Assembly: GCA_016779985.1 (NCBI GenBank)
Contig: JADHMP010000001.1
Coordinates: 248,001 to 312,000, forward strand
DNA: 64,000 nucleotides
Direction of reading: 5' to 3'
Source of the DNA: JADHMP01 sp016779985
GTDB taxonomy: Bacteria; Bacteroidota; Bacteroidia; Flavobacteriales; Flavobacteriaceae
Below, piece after piece: positions 25,509-34,487 of the stretch; position 1 is the stretch's first letter, and each line of letters begins with the position of its first letter. The position numbers and the translations under genes were made by a program. Under the pieces are notes generated by a model. That model saw only the letters and a list, made by a program, of their open reading frames with translations. It searched no databases and was not told the DNA's origin.

Positions 25509-27293
25509 ATGGCAGATCGAATTTCTCTTTTGCCGGAACACGTTGCCAATCAAATTGCTGCTGGAGAAGTTATTCAACGGCCAGCCTCAGTGGTAAAAGA
25601 GCTTTTAGAAAATGCAGTTGATGCTAAAGCGGATAGTATTCAGTTGATTATTAAAGATGCTGGAAAAACATTAATTCAAGTCATTGATAATGGAATAGGA
25701 ATGTCTACAACTGATATTCGAATGGCTTTTGAAAGACACGCAACTTCGAAAATAAAAGCCGCTGAAGACCTGTTTAATCTTAACACAAAAGGATTTAGGG
25801 GGGAAGCCTTAGCCTCAATAGCAGCAGTAGCTCAGATAGAAACACATTCTAGACCAGAAGATGAAGAATTAGCCCATTTACTTAAAATTGAAGGAAGTGA
25901 AGTCAAAGAACAAACCCTGACAACTAATCCTAAAGGAACCTCTATAGCCGTTAAAAATTTATTTTATAATATCCCAGCCCGGCGAAATTTTTTAAAATCA
26001 AATACGGTTGAATTGAGACACATCATTGATGAATTTCATCGTGTAGCTTTGGCTCACCCTGAAATAGCGATTGCTTTTTTTCAAAATGGAGACGACCTAT
26101 TTAACCTTCAGAAAGCTTCACTACGGAAGAGGATTGTTGGCATCTTTGGTGGAAAATGGGATACTTTTTTAGTCCCTGTTGAAGAGCATACCTCCTTGGC
26201 CCGTCTTGAAGGGTTTGTTCTAAAGCCTTCTTTTTCAAAGAAAACAAGAGGGCAACAATTTTTTTTCGTCAATAGGAGATTCATTAAAAGCCCTTTTTTG
26301 CATCATGCGGTTCTTGCTGCCTATGAAGGATTGCTTCAAAGAGATCATCATCCGGGCTATATTCTTTTTTTAGACGTTGCTCCAGAAACCTTAGACATCA
26401 ACATACACCCAAATAAAACTGAAATTAAGTTTGAAGATGAACAAAGTCTCTATGCAATTTTACGCTCAGCGATCAAACACAGCCTAGGCATTTTTCAAGT
26501 TCAGCCTTTAATTGATTTTGATAATAGCACAAATTTGGATGTTCCTTATGATTATAAAGACAAAACAGCAGTGCAACCAAATTTAGAAATTGATGCTAGT
26601 TTCAATCCGTTTCAAGAAAAAGGCCTTCAAAGAGATGTAAAGAAAAGTGCTCAGTGGGAAGCGCTTTTTTCTCACCCTGAAACACTAGAAAGCAACCCTC
26701 CTGTTGAAGGGTTAGACCTTGAAATGCCTAGAACACCAAAAGTATTCCAACTCTTTTCAAAATATATTGTTTGTGCTCTTCCATCGGGGTTATTATTAAT
26801 TGATCAAAGTAGAGCCCATCAAAGAGTTTTATACGAACAGTTTTTGGGAGTGATAACGAAAGATAGGGCAGCAAGTCAACAACTCTTATTTCCAGTAGCT
26901 ATTACATTAGATACCACACAAAAAGCCTATTTTAAAGAAGTTGAAGACATTCTTGTTCATATTGGATTTCAATGGAATCCTATTCAAAATTCACTACTAG
27001 AAATTACAGCTGCTCCCGATTTAGTATCGCAAGATCAAGTAGAAAAAATAATTGAAGAAGTATTATTCTTCGAACATGAGGGTAAAAAGGATGCGAATAG
27101 TAGCATGGCTGATAAATTAGCAAAGAAAATGGCAAAAGCACTAGCCATAAAAGCCGGAATTACGCTTGAAATTAAAGCCCAACAAGAACTTATTGATAAT
27201 TTATTTGGTTGTAAGGAAACATTAGTCTCCCCTTTTAATAAGCGTATTTTTATTACTTTAGAAAAAGCGGAGATAGAACAAAAAATGTTGTAA
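25509..27293 (+). CDS. mutL: DNA mismatch repair protein MutL
   Basis: MutL links mismatch recognition by MutS to strand processing. The 594-residue protein has the GHKL ATPase: ENAVDAKADSI (about 34-44), DNGIGM (about 61-66), FRGEALASIAAV (about 95-106). A variable linker follows, then a C-terminal dimerisation domain. The position of the endonuclease motif DQHA(x)2E(x)4E reads DQSRAHQRVLYE, with the His and the first Glu lost. No later ACR or C(P/N)HGRP metal motif is visible. This MutL is therefore predicted not to cut DNA. It abuts the 98-aa gene upstream, and its TAA overlaps the first rhomboid start by one base. Confidence 0.96.
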   Translation: MADRISLLPEHVANQIAAGEVIQRPASVVKELLENAVDAKADSIQLIIKDAGKTLIQVIDNGIGMSTTDIRMAFERHATSKIKAAEDLFNLNTKGFRGEALASIAAVAQIETHSRPEDEELAHLLKIEGSEVKEQTLTTNPKGTSIAVKNLFYNIPARRNFLKSNTVELRHIIDEFHRVALAHPEIAIAFFQNGDDLFNLQKASLRKRIVGIFGGKWDTFLVPVEEHTSLARLEGFVLKPSFSKKTRGQQFFFVNRRFIKSPFLHHAVLAAYEGLLQRDHHPGYILFLDVAPETLDINIHPNKTEIKFEDEQSLYAILRSAIKHSLGIFQVQPLIDFDNSTNLDVPYDYKDKTAVQPNLEIDASFNPFQEKGLQRDVKKSAQWEALFSHPETLESNPPVEGLDLEMPRTPKVFQLFSKYIVCALPSGLLLIDQSRAHQRVLYEQFLGVITKDRAASQQLLFPVAITLDTTQKAYFKEVEDILVHIGFQWNPIQNSLLEITAAPDLVSQDQVEKIIEEVLFFEHEGKKDANSSMADKLAKKMAKALAIKAGITLEIKAQQELIDNLFGCKETLVSPFNKRIFITLEKAEIEQKML

Positions 27294-28033
27294 TGCAAAA
27301 AATAACCGAAACTGTAAAACATCTATTAATCATCAATGTTTTGTTCTTTGTTGCCACTTTGGTTTTAGGAGATATTACGTATGATTTATTTGCATTGCAC
27401 TATCCTAAAAACCCCAAATTTGCTCTCTGGCAGCCACTCACTCATATGTTTATGCACGGAGATTTTACTCACATTTTTTTCAATATGTTTGGGTTGTGGA
27501 TGTTTGGCACACCACTTGAACAAATGTGGGGGCGCAATAAATTTATTTTTTTCTACCTCTCCACAGGACTAGGTGCCGCAGCACTTCAATTATTACTTTA
27601 TCATTTTCAAGTTTCTGGTTTAACCGACACACTGCTTGAGGCGGGTGTAACCCCAAGGCAAATAGACGTGTTCTATCAAACAGGTGAACTTTCTTATGGT
27701 TATATGAACCAAATAGGAAGAGAAACATTAATTTCTGGACTGAGAACATTTAATGCCGTTATGGTAGGTGCTTCAGGGGCACTTTATGGCATTTTAGTTG
27801 GCTTTGCTATGTTGTTTCCTAATGCTCAACTTATGTTATTATTTCCTCCAATACCTGTGAAAGCCAAAATTTTAGTTCCGCTACTAATTTTGGGAGACTT
27901 ATTTTTTGGTTTCACTTCCTATTCTATTGGACCAATAGCCCACTTTGCTCATGTAGGCGGAGCCGTAACTGGTCTTCTGATGATGTGGTATTGGAAAAAA
28001 CAACAGTTTAATAATAATCGATGGGACCTTTAA
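27293..28033 (+). CDS. Rhomboid-family intramembrane serine protease (1)
   Basis: A 246-residue membrane protein with about six membrane segments. The catalytic dyad is complete: Ser161 in GASGALYG and His220 in HFAHVGGAVTG. HMFMHGDFTHIFFNMFGLW (about 51-69) is the typical second-helix motif. Rhomboids cleave substrates within the membrane; the substrate here is unknown. An insert of about 40 residues (103-145) between early helices is longer than in minimal GlpG-type enzymes. It lies between mutL and a second rhomboid, overlapping the latter by 13 bases. Confidence 0.93.
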   Translation: MQKITETVKHLLIINVLFFVATLVLGDITYDLFALHYPKNPKFALWQPLTHMFMHGDFTHIFFNMFGLWMFGTPLEQMWGRNKFIFFYLSTGLGAAALQLLLYHFQVSGLTDTLLEAGVTPRQIDVFYQTGELSYGYMNQIGRETLISGLRTFNAVMVGASGALYGILVGFAMLFPNAQLMLLFPPIPVKAKILVPLLILGDLFFGFTSYSIGPIAHFAHVGGAVTGLLMMWYWKKQQFNNNRWDL

Positions 28034-28899
28034 CGCAATTTAAATATCGGTTTGAACAGTTTTCTATAGCAGAAAAATTGATTGTAATTAATGTGATTTG
28101 CTTTGTGATTCCTTTGTTGCTAAACACCCTTTCTTTTTTATTTAATGGGCCTCAAAACCCTATTTTGGGTTGGTTCGAACTTGATGCAGACGTAGGAAAT
28201 CTTCTTTATAAACCTTGGACTTTATTCACATATGGTTTTTTGCATACAGGCTTTTTTCATTTGTTTATGAACATGCTTTTACTCTATTATTCGGGTCAAT
28301 TTTTTCTTAATCTTTTACCCGCAAAAACGTTCTTAAACACTTATATATTAGGAATTTTATTTGGAGGTCTTGTTTTTCTATTAAGCTATATGATTTTTCC
28401 TGCCTTTCAAAATGTAAGACCCTACATGGTGGGGGCCTCTGCTGGTGTAATGGCCGTTTTTATATTTTGTTGTGTATTCACTCCTGATCAAGAAATTCGC
28501 TTACTTTTCTTCAATGTCAAGTTAAAATATGTAGGTATTGCTTTTGTTTTGATAGATGTATTACAAATTCCAGGAGGAAATGCTGGAGGTCATCTTGCCC
28601 ATTTAGGTGGAGCAGGATTAGGACTGTGGTATGCTAAAAACCTCAAAAAGGGTATTGATATTGGTAGTCCATTAGAAAAAATTATTAACTCGTTTAAATC
28701 CCTTTTCTCTTCTCAAAAAACACCTCTTAAAACGGTTTACAAAGCCCCTAATAAGAAAGAAGCTGAATCCAAAAAAGAAAAACAAGCTTCTAATCAGAAA
28801 CAAATTGATGCAATCTTAGATAAAATAAGCACTTCTGGTTATGATAGTTTGAGTGATACCGAAAAAGAGTTTTTGTTTCGCGCTGGTAAAGACTCCTAA
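28021..28899 (+). CDS. Rhomboid-family intramembrane serine protease (2) with C-terminal extension
   Basis: A 292-residue paralogue of the preceding rhomboid. Ser140 lies in GASAGVMA (the family GxSG is altered to GASAG) and His194 in HLAHLGGAGLG. FLHTGFFHLFMNMLLLYYSG (about 73-92) is the conserved helix. After the last membrane segment a Lys-rich linker leads to a C-terminal domain of about 40 residues (QIDAILDKISTSGYDSLSDTEKEFLFRAG). It is the helical tail found on many Bacteroidetes rhomboids (a DUF6576-like region). It overlaps the upstream rhomboid and precedes the EEP gene by 12 bases. Confidence 0.92.
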   Translation: MGPLTQFKYRFEQFSIAEKLIVINVICFVIPLLLNTLSFLFNGPQNPILGWFELDADVGNLLYKPWTLFTYGFLHTGFFHLFMNMLLLYYSGQFFLNLLPAKTFLNTYILGILFGGLVFLLSYMIFPAFQNVRPYMVGASAGVMAVFIFCCVFTPDQEIRLLFFNVKLKYVGIAFVLIDVLQIPGGNAGGHLAHLGGAGLGLWYAKNLKKGIDIGSPLEKIINSFKSLFSSQKTPLKTVYKAPNKKEAESKKEKQASNQKQIDAILDKISTSGYDSLSDTEKEFLFRAGKDS

Positions 28900-28911
28900 T
28901 CACTTTATAAT

Positions 28912-29925
28912 ATGAAAAAAGGATTTGGTTTCTTAAAAACCTTTGCACTAAGCTGCAATATCATCTTACTTTTTTTTCAAATGATGATTATGGGAACGCT
29001 TGGCACGTTCTTTTCAGAAACTATTGCCCCTCTTTTTGTGCTTCCCTTGGTTCTACTTAATCTCTTGTTTTTTTTCTTTTGGTTATTCAGAATGCAGTGG
29101 CCATTTATTCTTTTTTTGGTCTCCATTTTCCTAAGTTATCCTGAATACCAATTACTGTATAGTTTTCCCAACAATGCTATTCAAACAGATAGGGGGTTAA
29201 AAATCCTTACTTACAATGTCCGTTTATTCAATCAATATCAATGGATTAAGACTGATGCAATCCCAAATCAAATTGCTCGATTTATTGCTCAAGAAAACCC
29301 AGACATCGTCTGCTTTCAAGAGTTTTCAAAAGAGCTGAGTCCAAGTTTCGCTTCTTATCCCCATCGTTATTTCAAGCCTTCAAAAAAAGGGGGGCGAAAC
29401 GGAACTTGTATCATTTCTAAAATCCCTCTTCAAAAAAAAGGGGTTATCCCTTTTGAAGATTCTTCAAACAACGGAATTTTTGCTGAAGTCAAATGGCAAA
29501 AAAAACGACTTAGAATATATAATGTGCACTTCGAGTCCTTTGGTTTAGATAGACAAGACAGTCTTATTTCTAAAAGCAATCCTTTTAAATTTAGGGAACT
29601 ACTCCAATCAACCCTTAAAAAGCAAAATAATCAATTGCTTCAATTTGACCTTTTTCAAAAAGAAAATACAAATCCTTATGTGATCTGTACTGACTTAAAC
29701 AATAATGCCTTTTCAAGGTCGTATAACCTTTTAAAATCAGATAGAAAAGATGCCTTCGTAGAGGCAGGTAAAGGATTAGGCACAACTTATTGGTTTTCGT
29801 TTTTCCCACTTCGAATCGATTATATCTTTACCGCTCCAGAAATTTCAGTATTAAGTTTTAAGACCTTCAACAAGATTGAGTTCTCTGATCATAAACCCAT
29901 TATGGCATCGATACGAATTCCTTAA
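28912..29925 (+). CDS. Endonuclease/exonuclease/phosphatase-family membrane protein
   Basis: A 337-residue protein with two to three N-terminal membrane segments (about 10-85) and an EEP (DNase I-like) domain facing out. EEP catalytic signatures are LTYNVRLFN (about 99-107), DIVCFQEFS with the metal-binding Glu, CTDLNNNAFS, RIDYIF and the terminal SDHKPIMA with the catalytic His. Substrates in this superfamily range from DNA to phosphoinositides and sphingomyelin. The membrane anchor suggests a periplasmic phosphodiesterase. Its TAA overlaps the convergent WbqC stop codon (TTAA at 29922-29925). Confidence 0.9.
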   Translation: MKKGFGFLKTFALSCNIILLFFQMMIMGTLGTFFSETIAPLFVLPLVLLNLLFFFFWLFRMQWPFILFLVSIFLSYPEYQLLYSFPNNAIQTDRGLKILTYNVRLFNQYQWIKTDAIPNQIARFIAQENPDIVCFQEFSKELSPSFASYPHRYFKPSKKGGRNGTCIISKIPLQKKGVIPFEDSSNNGIFAEVKWQKKRLRIYNVHFESFGLDRQDSLISKSNPFKFRELLQSTLKKQNNQLLQFDLFQKENTNPYVICTDLNNNAFSRSYNLLKSDRKDAFVEAGKGLGTTYWFSFFPLRIDYIFTAPEISVLSFKTFNKIEFSDHKPIMASIRIP

Positions 29926-30533
29926 TTCGCAGGTATTTTTTTTAAATAAGCTTCACATTGGGGGCCTAAGTTGAAAAGGAGATCAACGATACTTAGATTG
30001 CCTTGGAATGAAAATTTTTCAGAAAACACTTGCTTGTATTCTGGTAAATTGGAGACCTCTTTTGTTTTGGTATCTAGAAGAGGTTCCATACGAAGGTGAG
30101 ATTGTGAATCAAAATCCATCAATTCATATGTAAAGGGAAGTTCAATCAAGCTCAAAATTTTTTCCATTAAGGCTATATTCCAATCCCATAATCTCAGTTG
30201 TGGCGTTTCAAAATAAGGTAAAAGTTCAGGCTCATAAAACTCAAAAAAAGGTGCTGACCTGTAGGCTATTGAAATGGATTTCCAGTGCTGTTTTTGCCAA
30301 GGAACCTCATTATGAATTTCTACACTTTTTTCTTTTTGATGGATTTTTTTTGATTGATGTTTTATGGGGATACTTAATTTTAAGACTCCATTGGCACCCA
30401 AAATTTCACAACGATTTCGAAAAGTTTGTTTTTGGTAGTGGTCCGAGGTGTTAAAATATACTTTTTCTTGGTCTTGCAACCAAGCCACATACTTTATTGG
30501 TGGAAGATACGCAGGACTAAGAAGTGAAATCAC
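29922..30533 (-). CDS. WbqC family protein
   Basis: A 203-residue protein of the WbqC-like family, whose members occur in polysaccharide gene clusters. It shows the family start LLSPAYLPPIKYVAWLQ, then SDHYQKQTFRNRCEI and LKLSIPIKH. Biochemical activity of WbqC is not established to my knowledge. It overlaps lepB by 4 bases. It lies in the order lepB-WbqC after dapB, which I believe recurs in flavobacteria. No signal peptide is seen, so it is predicted cytosolic. Confidence 0.87.
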   Translation of the reverse strand: MISLLSPAYLPPIKYVAWLQDQEKVYFNTSDHYQKQTFRNRCEILGANGVLKLSIPIKHQSKKIHQKEKSVEIHNEVPWQKQHWKSISIAYRSAPFFEFYEPELLPYFETPQLRLWDWNIALMEKILSLIELPFTYELMDFDSQSHLRMEPLLDTKTKEVSNLPEYKQVFSEKFSFQGNLSIVDLLFNLGPQCEAYLKKIPAN

Positions 30534-32236
30534 TTTTCATTCTTTTTTGCTTTTCTTTTTTTGAAGAACACAAAAATTTGCCATAATGCTAGAACAATTA
30601 GAAAATGAGGCAAAAAAGAAGTTGGTTTTCCTTCTCCATTGACCATTGTAAAAACCCTATCCCAACGCACTTTCCAATTTTTTAAACCGTCGTTAATACC
30701 GTCTATGCTAAACCAAATGAAGATGGGTTTTCCCACAATATGATCATCTGGAACAAACCCCCAAAACCGACTATCTTCAGAACGATGGCGGTTATCTCCC
30801 ATCATCCAATAATAATCTTTTTTAAAAGTGTAACTACTTGACTGTTGACCATTTATGAGAATTTGATTGGGTAAAATTTCTAATTGGTTTTTCTCATAAT
30901 CAGTTATTATTTTTTTGTAAAGAGGAATATTTTTTTTGGTCAACTGAACCGTACTTCCTTTTTTTGGAATAACAATTGGCCCAAAATTATCTTGATTCCA
31001 ATTATAGGGTAGCCGATTTGGAAAAAAACGTTCGTTTGGTTTTTGAATGATATCAATCTGTTGTTTAATACTGTCTAGCCAGGGAACATTTTTAAGTTTT
31101 TGTGCTTCTTCTAGGGTGAGGGTTAAATTAATTTGTTTTTGAAGTTGCTCACCAGCACGAAGACCCAATTTTTGAATAACCTCAAGAGACAATCCCTTGT
31201 GATCGGTTATTGCAACAAAATTTTCAGGGCTATTCCCAGAACTCCCAACGATATAGGGAAGCAATTTTTGGTAACTGGTTTGGGTGATATTCTCAATGCG
31301 ATATTTTCGAAAAAAATCACGATAGCCAAGACTTGCTAATTGTCTAGCTGATACCCCCTTTGTATTATAGGCTAAAAACGTGTATTGCACTTTAGCTCTG
31401 TCTGGGAGTTGATTGCGTTTTCCATTGGTGTGAACAAAACCATTAATTATTTCCAAGCTATCTCCAGGCAAACCGACACAACGCTTCACATAATTGGATT
31501 TTTTATCGATGGGTTTACGGACGCCCTTTTCTTTAACAAAAAATTGTCTTACGGTATCTGCTGGCCAACTAAAGACCACAATTTCATTACGCTTGATTTT
31601 TTCAAATCCAGGAAACCTAAAGTAGGGAATTTGAGGTTTTTTTAAATAAGACCGAACTTTTAATAATGGAATGGTATCATGTACCATTGGAAAGGAAACG
31701 GCAGTCATGGGGGCACGAGCGCCATAGTGGAACTTACTCACAAATAAAAAATCACCAATCAATAAAGATTTTTCTAAAGATCCAGTTGGTATAATAAAAG
31801 GTTGAATAAAATAATTATGTACTATCGTGGCAGCGACTATAGCAAAAGCAATTGAACTTATCGTTTCTCCGAGGGTAGTTCTAGATTTTAGACTGCGGTC
31901 AGAAACATAATGTATAGAAGAGGCATAATTGATCCAGTAGAGATAGAAACCTAAACTAATCAAAACCAAAAAGGTATCCTTGGTGCTGTTTTTGCCAAAA
32001 CTTCTGGCCGTTTCAATCCAAAGCACAGCAAACATGATAATGTTTATTGTAGGTATAAATAATAGAATGACCCACCATTTAGGGCGGTTTATTATTTTCA
32101 TCAAAATAACAGCATTGTAAATTGGAACGAGGGCCTTCCAAGGAGATTCACCTGCAGCTCGGTAGAGTTTCCAAGTTCCTCCAAAATGAACTAATTGAAG
32201 CACCAAAAAAAAGCCAAGCCATTCTAAAAAGGTCAT
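30530..32236 (-). CDS. lepB: Signal peptidase I with N-terminal membrane (DUF5684-like) domain
   Basis: LepB removes signal peptides from exported proteins. The 568-residue protein is far longer than E. coli LepB (324). An N-terminal region of about 110 residues with three or four membrane segments resembles the DUF5684 family (ESPWKALVPIYNAVILMKI, IETARSFGKN). The S26 peptidase then begins with the anchor helix and catalytic Ser153 in TGSLEKSL. Lys251 follows in YVKRCVGLPGDS, and MMGDNRHRSEDSRFWGFV is near residue 500. The usual Met after the Ser is Leu. A large insert of about 200 residues lies between Lys box and last motif. Confidence 0.94.
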   Translation of the reverse strand: MTFLEWLGFFLVLQLVHFGGTWKLYRAAGESPWKALVPIYNAVILMKIINRPKWWVILLFIPTINIIMFAVLWIETARSFGKNSTKDTFLVLISLGFYLYWINYASSIHYVSDRSLKSRTTLGETISSIAFAIVAATIVHNYFIQPFIIPTGSLEKSLLIGDFLFVSKFHYGARAPMTAVSFPMVHDTIPLLKVRSYLKKPQIPYFRFPGFEKIKRNEIVVFSWPADTVRQFFVKEKGVRKPIDKKSNYVKRCVGLPGDSLEIINGFVHTNGKRNQLPDRAKVQYTFLAYNTKGVSARQLASLGYRDFFRKYRIENITQTSYQKLLPYIVGSSGNSPENFVAITDHKGLSLEVIQKLGLRAGEQLQKQINLTLTLEEAQKLKNVPWLDSIKQQIDIIQKPNERFFPNRLPYNWNQDNFGPIVIPKKGSTVQLTKKNIPLYKKIITDYEKNQLEILPNQILINGQQSSSYTFKKDYYWMMGDNRHRSEDSRFWGFVPDDHIVGKPIFIWFSIDGINDGLKNWKVRWDRVFTMVNGEGKPTSFLPHFLIVLALWQIFVFFKKRKAKKNEK

Positions 32237-32252
32237 GTATCTAAATTTTTAT

Positions 32253-32260
32253 CAAATATA
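32253..32260 (-). promoter_or_regulatory. Predicted -7 box of lepB
   Basis: Minus-strand TATATTTG fits TAnnTTTG, 16 bases before the ATG at 32236, in the 51-base gap after dapB. No properly spaced -33 TTG. Confidence 0.45.
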
Positions 32261-32287
32261 CTATTTAGGGATGTAGCTTTAGTATGT

Positions 32288-32992
32288 TTAAGAAAGATTT
32301 AGGACGTCCTCCATTGAAAACACTCCAGTTTTTCCTATAATCCATTCAGCTGCGATCACTGCACCAAGGGCAAACCCTTTTCGATTATTTGCTTCATGGA
32401 TTATTTTAATAGAATCAATTTCTGATTCATATTCAACGCTATGAGTACCAGGCACTTCTCCTTCTCGTTGTGAGTGAATGGGGAGCTGATTTTCCTCTTT
32501 GGGTTCCATTGACCATTGATCATAATGGCTGTTATCTATAATATTTTCAGCAATAGTGATGGCTGTTCCACTTGGTGCATCTAGTTTATGGATATGATGT
32601 ATTTCATTTAGACTTGCCTTATAGTGGGTAGCGTGTGGTTGCATGATTTTGGCTAGAAAACGAGTGAGTTTGAAAAAAAGATTTACACCTACACTAAAAT
32701 TGGAAGCATAGAGGAAGGCAGTTTTTTTTGCTTTACAAAGGTTCTCAATGGTATGTAACTCTTCTAACCAACCAGTAGTTCCGCAAACAACTGGAAGTTC
32801 ATTATCAAATCCTTTTTTAATATTTTCAACGGCTGCTTGAGGTACACTAAAGTTGATAGCCACGTCTGCTTTTTGGAGCGTTCCTTCTTCAAGATTATGG
32901 TCTAATCGATAAATAATTTCATGCCCCCTCTCAACTGCAATTTTTTCAATTGCTTTGCCCATTCTTCCATACCCTAAAAGTGCTATTTTCAT
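32288..32992 (-). CDS. dapB: 4-hydroxy-tetrahydrodipicolinate reductase
   Basis: DapB reduces the dihydrodipicolinate precursor to tetrahydrodipicolinate, the substrate of DapD. The 234-residue protein starts with the nucleotide-binding MKIALLGYGRMGKAIEK. It has CGTTGW (70-75) and the catalytic signature EIHHIHKLDAPSGTA with His132 and Lys136. It is about 30 residues shorter than the E. coli enzyme, mainly in loops; the nucleotide- and substrate-binding motifs are intact. It lies between DUF5683 (3-base gap) and lepB in a conserved-looking run of cell-envelope and segregation genes. Confidence 0.96.
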   Translation of the reverse strand: MKIALLGYGRMGKAIEKIAVERGHEIIYRLDHNLEEGTLQKADVAINFSVPQAAVENIKKGFDNELPVVCGTTGWLEELHTIENLCKAKKTAFLYASNFSVGVNLFFKLTRFLAKIMQPHATHYKASLNEIHHIHKLDAPSGTAITIAENIIDNSHYDQWSMEPKEENQLPIHSQREGEVPGTHSVEYESEIDSIKIIHEANNRKGFALGAVIAAEWIIGKTGVFSMEDVLNLS

Positions 32993-32995
32993 TAG

Positions 32996-33616
32996 TTAAA
33001 ATTTTATGGCTAATCGAAGACCTGTTTCCCTTTCATTAAGCATTAATTCTGGTTGTATGGCCAATTCATTATTAATATTAAATTGTAACATATGCGCTGA
33101 TACATTGGCTTCGATAATATTCAGAACATAAGCAGCTACCAAAAGTAACATAGAGATGTCTCTATAACTTCTGTGAAACTTCATTCCCTTAAGAAGTTTG
33201 TCTTCCTCCCCTTGCGGGATAATTTTTAAATATTCATCATCATAATACCCCGACAATCTCCTTTTGTAGGCATTGCGATAGGTTTTCATGATGTCATCAT
33301 TTTCCAAAAAATAATAAAGAGAAGCTCCCATTGCACCATAAATCAGAGGCACCTTCCAATATTGCCCTAAATAACTTTGCCCCAGGCCTGGGATTACTGT
33401 AGAATAAAAACTTGCTTTTGAGGGAGTCAAAGGATCTTCCATCAATCGTATCCGTCGAGGTGAGAACGTTTTATACTTGGCTCTGAGCAAACTATCGCTG
33501 ACATTACTAACAATAGCATCTCTTTTTGGAATAGAATCAGATGCTTTTTCTTCTTGGCTCCAAAGAGTTAAAGTGAATAAAAAAAAGACAAATTTTAGAA
33601 AGGAATTAAGAGGCAC
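32996..33616 (-). CDS. DUF5683 family exported/membrane protein
   Basis: A 206-residue protein with an N-terminal signal peptide (FLKFVFFLFTLTLWSQEE). A conserved central part contains PSKASFYSTVIPGLGQSYLGQYWKVPLIYGAMGASLYYFL and a second hydrophobic segment about 148-168. The pattern around GLGQ-YWK is that of DUF5683, common in Bacteroidetes and of unknown function. It overlaps parB by 11 bases. Membrane association seems likely; nothing further can be said. Confidence 0.85.
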   Translation of the reverse strand: MPLNSFLKFVFFLFTLTLWSQEEKASDSIPKRDAIVSNVSDSLLRAKYKTFSPRRIRLMEDPLTPSKASFYSTVIPGLGQSYLGQYWKVPLIYGAMGASLYYFLENDDIMKTYRNAYKRRLSGYYDDEYLKIIPQGEEDKLLKGMKFHRSYRDISMLLLVAAYVLNIIEANVSAHMLQFNINNELAIQPELMLNERETGLRLAIKF

Positions 33617-34487
33617 CTCTTATTTTGTTTAGTATATGTTGTAGTTTTTCTTGAGAGTCAAAAGCAATGGCAATATTTCCTTTTCCAGCTGCATTTGATT
33701 TTACTGTCACATTGGTCTCCAACAAATTCTCCAGTGTTTCAGAAACTTGATTGTAAAAAGGTGGATGATAGTGTTGTTGAGGGTCATGGATAGCTCCTTT
33801 GGCTTGCTTCACTAGTGCCTCGGTGGCTCTTACTGAAAGTCCTTTTCGAATAATTTTTTCATAAATTTCCAATTGAAGCACTTGGTTTTCAATATTGATC
33901 AATGCTCGACCGTGTCCCATAGAAAGAAACCCATCTCGCATTCCAGATTGAATAATTGGATCTAATTTTAATAAACGCACATAATTGGAAATGGTTGATC
34001 TTTTTTTACCCACCCGTTCACTTAGCTTTTCTTGTGTCAGTCCAATCTCTTCGAGAAGACGTTGATAGCTCATTCCAATTTCAATAGGGTCTAAATCTTC
34101 ACGTTGAATGTTTTCAACCAGGGCCATTTCTAAGAGTTCTTGATCGTTAGCCTCTCTAATGTAGGCAGGAAGTTTAGATAGTCCTGCAATTTTTGCCGCT
34201 CGATATCGACGTTCTCCCGAAACTATTTCATAATCGGTGGAATCTTTTTTACGAACGGTAATAGGTTGAATAATGCCTAGGGATTCTATTGAACGAGCTA
34301 ATTCTTGTAAATTTTCCTCTGAAAATTGGGTTCTAGGTTGATTTGGATTAAGTTGAATTTGAGAGAGCTCTAACAATTGAATTCCTCTCGAAGAAGAGCG
34401 GGTGGAAACATTATTATTGAGCGTATCTTCTTGCAAAAGTGCTGACAATCCTCTACCTAAGGCAGGTTTTTTATTTGATTTAGCCAT
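33606..34487 (-). CDS. parB: Chromosome-partitioning protein ParB
   Basis: ParB binds parS centromere sites, spreads on DNA as a CTP-dependent clamp and drives origin segregation with ParA. The 293-residue protein has the ParB/Srx N-terminal domain (QLNPNQPRTQF, then the CTP/box II motif GERRYRAAK at about 98-106) and a helix-turn-helix (LTQEKLSERVGKKRSTISNYVRLLKL, about 154-179). A C-terminal dimerisation segment follows. The start codon overlaps the parA 3' end by 8 bases. No convincing parS site was found in the window. Confidence 0.96.
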   Translation of the reverse strand: MAKSNKKPALGRGLSALLQEDTLNNNVSTRSSSRGIQLLELSQIQLNPNQPRTQFSEENLQELARSIESLGIIQPITVRKKDSTDYEIVSGERRYRAAKIAGLSKLPAYIREANDQELLEMALVENIQREDLDPIEIGMSYQRLLEEIGLTQEKLSERVGKKRSTISNYVRLLKLDPIIQSGMRDGFLSMGHGRALINIENQVLQLEIYEKIIRKGLSVRATEALVKQAKGAIHDPQQHYHPPFYNQVSETLENLLETNVTVKSNAAGKGNIAIAFDSQEKLQHILNKIRGAS

